From: Moesziomyces globuligerus
Taxonomy: Eukaryota > Basidiomycota > Ustilaginomycetes > Ustilaginales > Ustilaginaceae
Reading direction: 5' to 3'
Assembly (NCBI GenBank): GCA_030849465.1
Contig: JARVLF010000016.1
Location: 186,001-250,000, forward strand
Length of the DNA: 64,000 nucleotides
Part shown: positions 46,585-56,838 of the stretch, piece by piece
Layout of the letters: the number at the start of each line of letters is the position of its first letter
How positions within the stretch are numbered: the stretch's first letter is position 1
Program-made: the position numbers and the translations under genes
The notes under the pieces: generated by a model
Told to the model about the DNA's origin: nothing
Seen by the model: the letters and a program-made list of their open reading frames with translations, nothing else
Database searches by the model: none

Positions 46585-48888
46585 ATGTCGACAATCGCGC
46601 ACTCGCTGCGTGATTACCGCTCGCCAACGCGCCCACAGCTCTTCGCAAATGCCTTCTCGCTCCCTCCTGGCGAATCGCCCATCGTCGATGCAGAGATCAC
46701 CTCTTCCGTCCTGTCCCTCTCCGCTGCCACCAAGGATGGTCTACAGGAGGATCAGGTGTATGCCGGACGCCTTACCCTCACACAGTCCTTCCTCTGCTTC
46801 GCGAGCCAGGGCGACCGTGGCCGCAGCTGCCGCATGAACCTCCCGCTGTGGTGTGTACGCCGCGTCGAGCGCCTAAACACCCGCGGCACCGTATTCGCCC
46901 TCAGCATCGTCGTCTGGCACGGCATGAAGATTATCCTCCAACTCAATGCCTTGCGACCCACCTGCGAGCACTTCTGCGCCGTCCTCCGGGATCAGCTCCG
47001 TGCTCAGCTCGGCAACATGAAGCTCCTCAAGCCCTTCCTCGCTGGCTGCTACAGCGAGTTTCTCATCACGGACGACGTCTCAGACCCAAAGGGAAAGCGT
47101 GTCGCAACAGATAACGCCGACAGCGCTGCCGACACACCCGCATCCGAAGCGGATCCGACAGCGCAGCTCACCGCGTCTACCGAAAAGGAAGCCCCCAAGT
47201 ACCAGATCGGACTCGGTGCCACCTTTGGCTTCCCCGGCGATGCACGCAAGCTCAGAGAAAAGAGCAAGCTCAAGCTATGGCGAGACTACTTCCTCGCACA
47301 TGGGAGGAACCTCACCCTGCTGCGCTATCCACAGTTCCTTCGCCTCGTCCAGGTCGGCCTTCCCAACCGCCTGCGCGGCGAGATCTGGGAGCTCACCTCG
47401 GGCTCCATCTACAATCGCTTCGCGCATGCAGGCGAGTACCAAGCGCTTCTAAAGCGCTACGAGGGCATCACCAGCACCAGCACCGAAGAAATCGAGAAGG
47501 ATCTCAACCGAAGTCTCCCCGAGTATCCAGCATACCAGACACCCGAAGGCATCGAGACGCTCCGCCGCGTCTTGGTGGCCTACAGCTGGAAGAACCCGGA
47601 GCTCGGCTACTGTCAGGCCATGAACATCGTGGTGGCTGCCATCCTCATCTACATGAGCGAGGAGCAGTGCTTCTGGCTCCTCGACACACTCTGCGAAAGG
47701 CTGCTTCCCGGCTACTACACCCAGTCCATGTCCGGCACCCTGCTAGACCAAAAGGTGTTCGAAAACCTGGTCCAGCGCACGCTGCCCATGGTCCACGAAC
47801 ACTTTGTCAAGACCGACATCCAGCTCAGCGTTGCTTCGCTGCCCTGGTTCCTCTCCCTCTACATCAACTCGATGCCCATGATCTTTGCATTCCGCATCGT
47901 GGATTGCTTTATGGCCATGGGCCCCAAGGTCCTCTTCCAAGTCGGCCTCGCCATCCTCAAGATCAACGGTGAGGAGCTGTTGCAAGTCACCGACGACGGT
48001 GCCTTTATCAATCTGATCAAGGGCTACTTCCGATCGCTGGGAGATAGTGCGCATCCGAACAGCACCAACCCTCGCCATCGTCAGATCACCAACTTCCAGG
48101 AGCTCCTCGTCGTGGCGTTCCGAGAATTCGGCGTCGTAACGGACGAGACCATCGCCAGCGAACGACGCCGCTTCCGACAAGAGATCGTGCAGGAGATCGA
48201 GCTCTTTGCCAAGCGAAGCGCGATTCGCAATCTCAAGGACCACGGCCGTTTCACCAAGGACCAGATCGGGCTGATCTACGACCAGGTGGTCGAGTCGATC
48301 TATCGGGCAAGGCACGCACCAGGCACCACGGCAGAGACCAAGGCGAGTCCCAACGCAGGCATCGTCGCCAATGATCCCAAGGAGGTGATGGCAAAGGCGC
48401 TCGCGCACGAGAGGAGCGGAGATGGCGGCGAGGAGACGCTCAACGACTACAAGGAGATGCGCATCGATCTCAAGACCTTCCGGCTCTTCCTCGGCGAGGT
48501 GGCGACGTGGGCGCGAGACGAATACGTGGTATCCAACGGCTTCCAAGAGCGAATCGAGAGGAGGGTGCCGGAGCACGAGACGGTCGCACGGCTCTTCCGC
48601 TTTTGGGATCGGGAGAAGCGCGGCACGCTGTCGCTGCAAGACATTGTTACCGGACTGGACGCCATCATGTTCAACCAGGACGATGTCATGGCCAACATCC
48701 AGTGGTTCTTCGAGCTGCACTCGGACGGCCGACCTTCGCTGACCAAGGACGAGGTGCTGCGTCTCAGCGAGTCGCTGCTCTTCTTCTTCCGCAACGAGCC
48801 CAACGACGGATACTTGGGTGCGGTCTCGCAGCTCATCGCACAGGCTTTCGAGCAAGGAGGCGAAGGCAGCTACGAGAACAAAGCATGA
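46585..48888 (+). CDS. GYP2: GRAM-TBC domain Rab GTPase-activating protein (Gyp2/Mdr1 type)
   Basis: 767 residues, one exon, ATG to TGA. An N-terminal GRAM domain (about 17-140, starting PQLFANAFSLPPGESPI) is followed by a disordered linker and the TBC domain (about 255-480). Both catalytic fingers are present: Arg309 in IEKDLNRSLPEYPAY and Gln344 in YCQAMN, so it should stimulate GTP hydrolysis by a Rab. The C-terminal part has an EF-hand-like region (about 650-740, FRFWDREKRGTLSLQDIV). This GRAM-TBC-EF order is that of human TBC1D8/TBC1D9 and yeast Gyp2 (Mdr1). The end is shorter than in some fungal relatives, so a missed last exon is possible. It acts at endomembranes. Its 3' end faces the bZIP gene. 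Confidence 0.95.
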   Translation: MSTIAHSLRDYRSPTRPQLFANAFSLPPGESPIVDAEITSSVLSLSAATKDGLQEDQVYAGRLTLTQSFLCFASQGDRGRSCRMNLPLWCVRRVERLNTRGTVFALSIVVWHGMKIILQLNALRPTCEHFCAVLRDQLRAQLGNMKLLKPFLAGCYSEFLITDDVSDPKGKRVATDNADSAADTPASEADPTAQLTASTEKEAPKYQIGLGATFGFPGDARKLREKSKLKLWRDYFLAHGRNLTLLRYPQFLRLVQVGLPNRLRGEIWELTSGSIYNRFAHAGEYQALLKRYEGITSTSTEEIEKDLNRSLPEYPAYQTPEGIETLRRVLVAYSWKNPELGYCQAMNIVVAAILIYMSEEQCFWLLDTLCERLLPGYYTQSMSGTLLDQKVFENLVQRTLPMVHEHFVKTDIQLSVASLPWFLSLYINSMPMIFAFRIVDCFMAMGPKVLFQVGLAILKINGEELLQVTDDGAFINLIKGYFRSLGDSAHPNSTNPRHRQITNFQELLVVAFREFGVVTDETIASERRRFRQEIVQEIELFAKRSAIRNLKDHGRFTKDQIGLIYDQVVESIYRARHAPGTTAETKASPNAGIVANDPKEVMAKALAHERSGDGGEETLNDYKEMRIDLKTFRLFLGEVATWARDEYVVSNGFQERIERRVPEHETVARLFRFWDREKRGTLSLQDIVTGLDAIMFNQDDVMANIQWFFELHSDGRPSLTKDEVLRLSESLLFFFRNEPNDGYLGAVSQLIAQAFEQGGEGSYENKA

Positions 48889-49292
48889 GCGTGGCACCTT
48901 GCGTCGGACGCTCTGCATGTGGAATGCTTCAGCCATTCAGCGTACAGTCTCAGGTGTGATCAGAGACAGCTCCAGCGCAGAGGTGTGTGAACTGGCGGGA
49001 AAGGCAATTGAGACCGTTCAAGCACCAAAGAGGGCCTCTTGTCCTTGAGCTCGGCCGCCCAAGCCTCACTTTGGATGGCATCGATCCAACGCACATGACT
49101 GACATCGTCCGTATCCATGAGCGTCTGAAAAAGCCAGATGATTACGGTTCGTCGTACTACCAACGTACTGTACATGCTATGCGAGAAAGCACAGCGGATA
49201 TGAATGCGGGAGACAGTGCGAATGCGAGGGTGAAGGTGAGGGCGCGGGAATTCTGTTGGACCTGAGTAAGCGGAGATTGTCGATGCGCCTTG
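48889..49292. other. Convergent 3' region between the Rab GAP and bZIP genes
   Basis: 404 bp between two convergent stops. Contains 3' UTR-like DNA only; no gene or repeat is visible. Confidence 0.45.
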
Positions 49293-50978
49293 TCAACGGG
49301 AGCTGGAGCGTTGGAGACGTTCGAGTTCGCGCTGGGCGCGCAGCATAGCATTCTCGTCTCGGAGGCGCTCCATCTCTGCCCGAAGCATCCTGACTTCGGC
49401 ACGGAGCTCGAGTACGGCCTCGCTCTGCTCGGACTCCTCGGCCTTCTTGCTCTGGCGTCGCATGCGCTGATACTCGATGTTCCTCTGCGCACGCCGACGC
49501 TGCGCCTCGCCTGGCTCGAGCACAGGCTTACGGCCTCTCTTGCGAGGTATGCTGGGCTCGGGCTCGGATTGCGTTCGGCTCCGTGCATCTGCAGCAGCCG
49601 ATCCTCCCTCGACGCGATGGTCGCGATCCTCCCCAGAGCCGGAACCTTCCATCACTTCCGATGTGGACGCTGTCGCTGGTGGATGCAGCTCCGCTGCAGG
49701 CGGGCGATCCACCTGTGCATTAAAGGAAGAGGCATGCGCGTATAGGTGCGCGGACGGATGCGGATCACTCTCTCTGTATGATGCCCGCCGCGCGACATCG
49801 GCGGGAGTTTGAGCTCCTGAAGGGGTGCCAGAGTGTGAAGCAGCCGCAGCCGCAGCTGCAGCTCGCGATTTCTCCGAGGCGACGACATCGCGTACCGCGA
49901 GTGACCAGGCTGTGGGCAGAGGCAGGTCTGGGTTGAGATCCGGGTTGAAGTCCGGGTCGTCTTCGTCTTCGTCCTCAAAGTCGAGGTCAGCAAAGTGGAG
50001 CGGCTGGTACACGTTCTGGGAAGGGGTGCTGAACGTCGCTCCTGCATGATCTCGTGGCGGATTTGCACGGCTGACGGTGCTACCAAACGCAGCCTGTGTC
50101 GCAGGACTGGGTTGCGCGAATTGATAGTTGGGGGGTGCGTAGACTTGTGCAGTCTGGACGCCCGAGCTTTGGCGTTGGTTCTGCTGGTCCTGTTGGCGCT
50201 GCTGTTGCTCCATCAAGGTCTGGAGGAGCGCGGTAAGATCCTGCTCTCCGACTGGACGGCGTGGTACCTGTTGATCCTTACCCAGGCGCGCGATGAGCGC
50301 TTGTATCAGCGGCTGCAGAGCCGACAGCTCGTTCTTGTTGCGAAAGGCCGTCGAGCGCGATGAGCCGCCGTGCGACGTGCCTGCCTGGTTCGGCGTCGGC
50401 GCTGGGCTGCTCTGTGGATGTGCAAAGGGAGATGGCGCAAGCTGAGACCCTGGCGTGGCTTGATTCGCCCATGCGATGGAGTCGGAAGATCCCAGCACAT
50501 GCGTGAGCATTTGAATCATGGCAGCATAGAATTCTGCATCATCCGTCCCGCCTGCTGGAGAGCGACCGTCGACGCCAGCCGCGCCAATCGCTTGAGCGGA
50601 TAGTGATGCTTGTGAGTAGGGTCTGCGGGCGAGCCAGTTCGGATCGAGTCGCTCGAGGAATCTGAACGGCGATTCATCGTCGTCGTCATCGTCTTCCTCT
50701 TCTTCCGGATCGACATCGGCGTCCTCGTCGTCCTCATCGTCGTCATCTTCGTTTTCGTCGTTCTCTTCATCGTCGTCTTCCATGCCTTCGTCGTCATCAT
50801 CGCGGCTATCCTCGCTCAGAGCCTCGCTCTCGCCGTCGTTGCCATGCTCGTTATGTTCCTCCCCGTCGTTGGTGACAGTGGGCGACCCAGTCCCCGTCCT
50901 GTTGCTGCGCGAAGATCTTGCTGCCCCTTCAGCGCGCGCTCGACGTGCTCTAGTTCGTCCGCCACCTGCGGCTGCCAT
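49293..50978 (-). CDS. bZIP-type protein with AT-hook and altered basic region
   Basis: 561 residues, one exon, ATG at 50976-50978. The N-terminus is Arg-rich, then a very acidic block (about 40-105). A short ordered piece (FRFLERLDPNWLARRPYSQ) and a Gln-rich middle follow. The C-terminus holds the DNA-binding part: an AT-hook-like RKRGRKP at 479-485; a basic region near 493-509 with Asn500 and Arg508 in the invariant N-x7-R spacing; then heptad leucines at 525, 532, 539 and 546, with Gln at the first position (518). That phase (R-x9-L positions) is exactly that of a bZIP. The two Ala that normally contact bases are Tyr-Gln here, and the Ser/Cys before the Arg is Arg. A nuclear transcription regulator, with altered or absent bZIP specificity as an inference. 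Confidence 0.82.
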   Translation of the reverse strand: MAAAGGGRTRARRARAEGAARSSRSNRTGTGSPTVTNDGEEHNEHGNDGESEALSEDSRDDDDEGMEDDDEENDENEDDDDEDDEDADVDPEEEEDDDDDDESPFRFLERLDPNWLARRPYSQASLSAQAIGAAGVDGRSPAGGTDDAEFYAAMIQMLTHVLGSSDSIAWANQATPGSQLAPSPFAHPQSSPAPTPNQAGTSHGGSSRSTAFRNKNELSALQPLIQALIARLGKDQQVPRRPVGEQDLTALLQTLMEQQQRQQDQQNQRQSSGVQTAQVYAPPNYQFAQPSPATQAAFGSTVSRANPPRDHAGATFSTPSQNVYQPLHFADLDFEDEDEDDPDFNPDLNPDLPLPTAWSLAVRDVVASEKSRAAAAAAAASHSGTPSGAQTPADVARRASYRESDPHPSAHLYAHASSFNAQVDRPPAAELHPPATASTSEVMEGSGSGEDRDHRVEGGSAAADARSRTQSEPEPSIPRKRGRKPVLEPGEAQRRRAQRNIEYQRMRRQSKKAEESEQSEAVLELRAEVRMLRAEMERLRDENAMLRAQRELERLQRSSSR

Positions 50979-51163
50979 TTGACGGGATGCTCACATACGA
51001 GGCGTAGCGAGGATGGAGGGTGTTGGTCGTGCATGATCAAGCACTGCTACGCTCCCGAACGCTCAGTAAAACCTTAGCAGCGAAGGCTGGCATGACGCGG
51101 GCGTGCAGCGAGACGCGTCCCTCCTCCGGCTGAGCGCGGTGTTGGTCTCGCACAAGAATCGAC

Positions 51164-51168
51164 AAAAA
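51164..51168 (-). terminator. RNA polymerase III T-run terminator of tRNA-Arg
   Basis: Five Ts on the minus strand a few bases after the tRNA 3' end, the Pol III stop signal. Confidence 0.7.
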
Positions 51169-51171
51169 GAG

Positions 51172-51270
51172 AGAGTCCTACGGGGATTGAACCCGCGACC
51201 TGCAGAATCCAGAAGGAATCCTTCAACTTTGAAGCCGAAGTCTGCCGCTCTACTGCTGAGCTAAAGACCC
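51172..51270 (-). tRNA. tRNA-Arg(TCG): tRNA-Arg (anticodon TCG) with ~27-nt intron
   Basis: On the minus strand the acceptor GGGTCTT pairs with AGGACTC, with G-U pairs at two positions. The D arm is GCTC-AGCAGTA-GAGC and the T arm GCGGG-TTCAATC-CCCGT. The anticodon stem GCAGA/TCTGC encloses CTTCGG, which places TCG at 34-36, so it decodes CGA arginine. About 27 nt interrupt the loop after position 37, the standard intron site. The discriminator base is T. Identity is firm except that the exact intron ends could shift by one base. Confidence 0.88.
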
Positions 51271-52229
51271 TGATCCCAGTACGCGCTAAGCATGCGTACA
51301 TATTACGCATCGAGGATCTCGGCGGCAAGGCGCTTTCCCGGAACTTTTTTTCTTTTTTTCCTCGTCCTTCGAGAGCGCTCAAAAGGATGTGAGCTCAGTA
51401 GCCAACCTCCTCCTCCCCCACCATCTTCGAAGCAAACAGCACAGCCGCGCCTTCCAACCTTTGCCAGTTGCTCTTCTTCTCGTCGACTGTGTCAACATCA
51501 CTTGTGCACACCCTTGCGACTGTCCAGCCACAGCCGCCTGTCCATGCATGGAAGCGATCACACGCTATTCGCATTGTCTCCTCCCGGTTGACGACCCACC
51601 TGCCTCCTCTTCCTTGCCCCCGCTCTCCGCTCTCTTCCGCATTCCTGTTCGTCTTGAGTATGCCGCCCTTAAAAAGAGTCCATTAGATGATTCCTACATC
51701 TTCTGTGACGGGACAAACTGGGCTACAGCAGCGACTTTTCTTCATGCGACCTCGTGTCGTTGCATCAACCTTGTCATAACTATCCGGCTCGTCTCCTATG
51801 CATGGACGACTCGGCTGAACGACCTGGAACATTCCTTTCCTTTCCTTCTGTGTCGTGTTCGTTCCATGCCGTTGCTATTGAGCTCACCGGTCAAGAGCGC
51901 AAAGTCACACGCAATCCATCTGACTTTTGCTCTCGACGTTTAGTCTCATGTCGTTGTCTGATGTTGTGTGTTGCAAGTCAGATGAGTAGACTCTCGGATC
52001 TCAATGAAGCCTCCGAAGCCAAGCCTGCGGAATTGGAGCAGGCGAGCGCCGTCAGGTTCGAGGAACGCAGCTGGGGCCACCACGATGCAAGTGCCGTGAA
52101 CAAGAAGCGAAGTGCTCACACAGCCCTCAACGGGCTCTCGAACTTCCTCGTTCGAGTTTCGCTCTGGTATTCTCTCTGGTTCCTTGGAATGCTGACTCGA
52201 TCACGCGTGTGCAACCAGTCGATGCCGCG
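51271..52229. other. Gene-free region between tRNA-Arg and the Zn2Cys6 gene
   Basis: 959 bp. C/T-rich in the first half (51400-51650). It contains the tRNA upstream region and the 3' side of the minus-strand regulator. The small open frames have no coding bias. I see no gene. Confidence 0.45.
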
Positions 52230-55196
52230 TCATATGCGGACGTTCAGGGACTCGACCTGCATCTTGACGAGGTAGAGGGCGCGCGCCAGGGCCTGGGCGT
52301 TTGCGAGCGCGGGATGCTTCTCAGCAGGGTTTCCATGCGTGAGCTGCTGCTGCACGATTGGCTTTGGCGAAGCCGTTGGCAACGATCCAGACGCTGCGCT
52401 CGGAGCTGAAGCGGACGTGGGGAATCCCGACATGAACGGCCACTGGAAGTCGAGTGGGTCGTTCGCCCCATCTTGAGCAAAGTCGGCGCCTTGCGCCAAA
52501 TGGGCGTTCTGTCTGGTTCGACTCGCATCCTGAGCGTCGCCTGCACGTAGATCTGCATCCGAGGCGGACCTCTTGATGCCGCCTCGGTGGAAGCTCTGCT
52601 CGGCCCCATTCTCACCTACTGCAGAATGGAACGAGTGGCTCGTGATGCGGAAGACGTAGAGCTGAACGAACTTCTCGGTGACTTCGAGCAACGACTCGGC
52701 CTCCTTGGCCATGAGAAACGTCTCGCGACGCTGCACGAGCGTGAGCAGCAGTCCCGCCGCATGGCCAAGCAGCCAGTGGTAGAACTGCGGGAGATACGAG
52801 AGTTTCTCTCCGAACTCGGTCGTGGCGAGCTTGAGCGCAAAGAGCGCCGAGTGCTTGGCGGTCGAGATGGTGCGCAATTGTGCGATGGCGAGCCGCGAGA
52901 AGCTGGGCGGGTTCGCATTGGAAGCAGCCCTGAGCGCATGCTGCGTTTCGTCGAGGATGCCCGCGTCGGGATCGAGCGGATGCGATGCCAGGAAGGTGCG
53001 CGAGAGGTGGTAGAGGAGCGAGAGATCCACCGATTCGAGCGAGCTATCCGACAGATCAGAGTGCTGCGATGTGAGCAGCCGCCAACGATTGAGCTCCTCG
53101 AGCCATTCTCGCCATCGTTCGACCATCTGTGATCCATCGTGCGCTGCTTCTGGTCCCGTGCGAGGCCCGTTGGAGCTGGGATGCCCATGTGATGACTCGG
53201 CGGCAGATGCTGCAGCCGAGCGGGTCGAACGATGCAGATGCTGGGCGGCCAGAAGTATGGACATCATGCGCGCATGTGCCACCAGCTGACGATCGGATGC
53301 CAACGAACTGATGCCACCCGCGCCGTCGTTGTAGGCGGCTGGTGCAGCAGCAGAGTAGGAGTGGTTCGAGTTGGGTGTACCGTTGTTGGTCTTTAGCGAA
53401 TCCGAGGGATCGGGTGCGCCCTCGTTCTTTGCGAGTGATTCGGCGATCTCGACACTGTGGCTGCTAGCGTTGAGGAGGCCTTGGCAGTAGTGCGCGGGTT
53501 CGCTTTCGGGGAAAAGGCTGGGCGTGTCATTGATGACGGCCTGTTGCGCTTCGGTGATGTAAGACATGAGCCAGATGCGCAGCTTGCCCACTAGATCGAT
53601 CTGGCGAAAGGGAGGCAGGATGGTCATCCATTCGCCGAGCGTCTGTGCTGAGCGCACCTCAAAGTGCTCGAGGTAGCCGATGGCCCAGTAGCGAGCCAAG
53701 CGCGCCACAGAGAGCGCAGTCTGACCGCCAAGCCAGCACGCAGCAATGCATGCGCCTGTGATCTCCTCTACGCCGATGCCGAGCTCCGGATCGAGCGGAG
53801 CTGTGCGATCGATGGGCTGGTCGAGCAAGAGCGGCGACGAGAAGGCCTCGTGTCGGAGGCGCTCAAAAAGCTGCCGCGAGTTTGGCTCGTGCATGGCCGA
53901 GACCATGAGGATGCATGCGATGATGAGCGGCGTCATGTGCTCGTTGGCCGGATAGGCTGGAAATCCGAAGCAGTGAGGCTGCAGATACCTCGCGAAGAAC
54001 TTGAAGAGATGACGAGCGTGATCCATCGAAACGAGACCCATGGAGATGACTGTGAGTCGCGGATCGTTCCGCCCGATTCGATTTGTCGGTGCTGCATAGG
54101 GCGAGCCAGGCACTGGCTCACGGGCGGAAGTGAAGGTCTGCCTTGGCTCCGCAGGAGTCTCATACGTTTGAGCAGAATAGATCAAGGAGGAAGGACGGGT
54201 TTGACCGGGTTCCAGTGAGGGCGCGTGGTGGGCAGGTCGGGAATTCGGGAGACGCTTCGGGCGAGAGTGTGGAATCGAAGTATTGGAAGGAAGGCGGCTA
54301 GAGCTCGACGGGTCCACGGACGGAGTACCTGGGTAGAGCGGCATAGCACCGCCGTGCGTCGAGGCAGAAGGAAGCGGAGGTGGTGCTGGGTATGGGTTGC
54401 GGAGCGGCCGGAACGAGTTCGAGGAAGGAGGAGGAGAGCGATGGGATCGCTTTAACGATCCCAGACCGGAGGAGGTCGGTGATGAGACGCTTCGTGAATG
54501 CAAATCCCCTGGACTCAGCAGACCTGCAGCGCCATCGAAGCCAAGGTACGTGGTTGAGGAGGGCCGGTTGTGAAGGCCTGCGGAGGGATTGTGCTGTAGC
54601 GACGGATCGGCTGGGTCTGATGTACCTGCCATAGCACGGTCTTGCAGAGTATTCGGATTTCGCATCGAAGGTTGTGGTGGACGATGCAGCGCAGCATGCA
54701 TTTGAGCCTTTCGAGGAGAAGGGGCGGACATCGGAGAGCTGCTAGAACCCACCGCGTCGGATCGACGGTGGCCATCTTGACTCGGATGTTGCTGGTGCGC
54801 ACTTTGAGGATGCTGCTGTTGCTCTTGCTGCCGCTGCTGTTGCTGCACGAGCCACTCGACGCTTTCCCCCAGCCTGGTCAGGACGTCGTCGGTCCTCTCT
54901 CGCCACGATTCGTCGTCGGCTCGAAGGCGGAACTTGCACTGAGCCTCTTGGTTGGTATCTCTGCAGCGCTTGCAGGGTGGGGCTCCGTCGTGGATGCACT
55001 TGACCTTGGAGCGACGACATAGCACGCAGGCCTTTTGAGGTTTGACCTCGATGTGCGGCAGGGAGGCTAGCGTCGCGGCTTCACGCTGAGCTGCTGAGCC
55101 TCGAGGCGGGGAGGCAGCCGAGGCCGGTGAGGCAGAAAGGGCCACATCCGACCGCGAGGCTGCAGCCTTGGGCTGAGCTTTGGGATTGGATGGCAT
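52230..55196 (-). CDS. Zn2Cys6 fungal transcription factor
   Basis: 988 residues, one exon; the start is the ATG at 55194-55196. The zinc cluster is complete: Cys57, 60, 67, 75, 78 and 87 (C-x2-C-x6-C-x7-C-x2-C-x8-C) in ACVLCRRSKVKC...CKRC, and binds two zinc ions. A linker RADDESWRERTDDVLTRLGES and a Gln-rich stretch near 120-135 form a likely dimerisation helix. A long disordered region (about 140-370) precedes the middle homology region (about 375-900), which has the helical fungal-specific transcription factor pattern (ISMGLVSMDHARHLFKFF, GVEEITGACIAACWLGG). A nuclear sequence-specific regulator; target genes cannot be read from the sequence. None of its neighbours is a metabolic cluster, so I infer no local target. 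Confidence 0.93.
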   Translation of the reverse strand: MPSNPKAQPKAAASRSDVALSASPASAASPPRGSAAQREAATLASLPHIEVKPQKACVLCRRSKVKCIHDGAPPCKRCRDTNQEAQCKFRLRADDESWRERTDDVLTRLGESVEWLVQQQQRQQEQQQHPQSAHQQHPSQDGHRRSDAVGSSSSPMSAPSPRKAQMHAALHRPPQPSMRNPNTLQDRAMAGTSDPADPSLQHNPSAGLHNRPSSTTYLGFDGAAGLLSPGDLHSRSVSSPTSSGLGSLKRSHRSPPPSSNSFRPLRNPYPAPPPLPSASTHGGAMPLYPGTPSVDPSSSSRLPSNTSIPHSRPKRLPNSRPAHHAPSLEPGQTRPSSLIYSAQTYETPAEPRQTFTSAREPVPGSPYAAPTNRIGRNDPRLTVISMGLVSMDHARHLFKFFARYLQPHCFGFPAYPANEHMTPLIIACILMVSAMHEPNSRQLFERLRHEAFSSPLLLDQPIDRTAPLDPELGIGVEEITGACIAACWLGGQTALSVARLARYWAIGYLEHFEVRSAQTLGEWMTILPPFRQIDLVGKLRIWLMSYITEAQQAVINDTPSLFPESEPAHYCQGLLNASSHSVEIAESLAKNEGAPDPSDSLKTNNGTPNSNHSYSAAAPAAYNDGAGGISSLASDRQLVAHARMMSILLAAQHLHRSTRSAAASAAESSHGHPSSNGPRTGPEAAHDGSQMVERWREWLEELNRWRLLTSQHSDLSDSSLESVDLSLLYHLSRTFLASHPLDPDAGILDETQHALRAASNANPPSFSRLAIAQLRTISTAKHSALFALKLATTEFGEKLSYLPQFYHWLLGHAAGLLLTLVQRRETFLMAKEAESLLEVTEKFVQLYVFRITSHSFHSAVGENGAEQSFHRGGIKRSASDADLRAGDAQDASRTRQNAHLAQGADFAQDGANDPLDFQWPFMSGFPTSASAPSAASGSLPTASPKPIVQQQLTHGNPAEKHPALANAQALARALYLVKMQVESLNVRI

Positions 55197-55884
55197 TTGC
55201 AAAGCGCCCTCCTTTGCTCACAGGACTCGGATCATGCTCTGAGAGATGAAGGCAAGAAGGACGAGGGACAAGCAAGGCAGGGTGTGGAGTTGGACCCCGA
55301 GTCACCGCACAGACGCTCGCACAAATTCCACTTATCCGTCATTTCAGGGTCATTTCGCCGTGCCGAGCGTCCCGACAGCCGATGCAGCCAAAGCCGAAGA
55401 GCGAGTCGAATTAAATCAATCATTTTTCCCACTGCGCTGAATCCCCTCCTCCTCCTCCTCGTTCCTCATCCGTTCCGAGTATCAGAACTCACGTGGTAGA
55501 GTCTCTCTCCCTGTTAGCCCGGGTCAGTCGATGCTTGGTCCATGCGGCACCTGCCAGCAATACGGCAGCGAATCGCCTCGAATCATGAGCTCATTTGGGA
55601 TCCGCAGCAGCGTGCGGCGTTGTCATCTCGAGCGATGCCCCAGTCAGGGCTCGGCGTTCTCGGCTTCGAAGCCTTCGATCCTACGATATGGCCGCTTCCC
55701 TCCGGCGATGAAGTATATCTCAAGTCGGGAGCGATTTTTTCACAAATGGAAGACAGATCGCACACAGTGAGCAAGTTCAGATCTAGAAACTGAGTTTTCA
55801 TTCCATGGAGAGCGGCTTGGGGGAATGGACCTAGCCGACTGCACAGAAGGGTTGGGAGGGGGCGAGAGGGACGCAGGGGACCGT
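55197..55884. promoter_or_regulatory. Upstream region of the Zn2Cys6 gene and 3' region of the ADP/ATP carrier
   Basis: 688 bp. It holds the Zn2Cys6 promoter, with a CTCCTCCTCC run near 55450. The tail end (about 55790-55884) is likely the carrier's 3' UTR. No gene is visible. Confidence 0.45.
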
Positions 55885-56838
55885 TTAACCGGAGCCGCCC
55901 TTGTAGACCTTGCCGAACATGACCTCCTGGAGCTTGTCGTAACCGGAGAGCACACCGGCACCAGCGATACCACGGAGAATGTTGGCACCGGCACCCTTGA
56001 AGAGCGACGAGACACCCTCGGCGGCGACGATGGAGCGACCGGCGTCGAACATGTTCTTGTAGTGAACCTTGCCACCCGAGGTCATCATCATGCGACGGCG
56101 GATGGTGTCGAGCGGGTAGGAAGCAAGACCAGCACCGGTGGTGACACCCCAGCCGAGGAGGAACGAGGCGAGGAAGTTGTTCGAGAGGTTGCCGGTGAGC
56201 AGGACGGGCTTGAGCGAGTCGTACATGCCGAAGTAGAGACCACGGTAGACAATGATACCGACGACCGAGGGGACGAAGCCACGGTAGAGACCGGCGACAC
56301 CGTCCGAGGCGATGGTCTTGCGGTAGACGTCGACGAGGCCGTTGAACTGGCGGTCTCCTCCGCCCTTGGCAGCCGACTTGGCGTCGTTGGCGAGACGGGT
56401 ACGGGCGTAGTCGAGCGAGTAGACGAAGAGGAGCGACGAGGCACCGGCGGCACCACCGGAGGCGAGGTTGGCGCTGAGCGACTTCCAGTAGGGAGCAGTC
56501 TTGGGGACGGCGAAGAGCGACTTGAAGAAGTCCTTGAAGGCGAAGTTAAGAGCCTGGGTGGGGAAGTAACGGATGACGTTGGCAGTGTTACCACGCCACA
56601 GCGAAACCATACCCTCCTGCTGGTAGGTGCGGACGAAGCAGTCGCCAATGCCCTTGTAGGGGGCGGCAAGGCGGCCCTGCTTGATCATCTCATCCTGGTT
56701 CTGGATGAGGAGCTTGATTCGCTCAATGGGGGCGGCAGCCGTCTTGGAGACGGCGGCGGAAACACCACCCATGAGGAAGTCAGTGGCGAAGCCACTGACG
56801 GTCTTCTTGGTCTTAGCGGGGTCGGCAACGGTACCCAT
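55885..56838 (-). CDS. AAC: Mitochondrial ADP/ATP carrier
   Basis: 317 residues, one coding exon, ATG at 56836-56838 ([17 protein letters not shown]). Three ~100-residue mitochondrial carrier repeats are visible, with the Px[D/E]xx[K/R]-type motifs ([30 protein letters not shown]). The RRRMMM signature is specific to ADP/ATP carriers. The protein exchanges matrix ATP for cytosolic ADP across the inner mitochondrial membrane. A probable 5' UTR intron is visible upstream: donor AAG|GTAAGC at 57264 and acceptor CACAG|TCAAA at 56844, removing 421 nt. The frame continues above the ATG only from a TTG. Codon bias is strong, as for an abundant protein. Confidence 0.97.
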   Translation of the reverse strand: MGTVADPAKTKKTVSGFATDFLMGGVSAAVSKTAAAPIERIKLLIQNQDEMIKQGRLAAPYKGIGDCFVRTYQQEGMVSLWRGNTANVIRYFPTQALNFAFKDFFKSLFAVPKTAPYWKSLSANLASGGAAGASSLLFVYSLDYARTRLANDAKSAAKGGGDRQFNGLVDVYRKTIASDGVAGLYRGFVPSVVGIIVYRGLYFGMYDSLKPVLLTGNLSNNFLASFLLGWGVTTGAGLASYPLDTIRRRMMMTSGGKVHYKNMFDAGRSIVAAEGVSSLFKGAGANILRGIAGAGVLSGYDKLQEVMFGKVYKGGSG

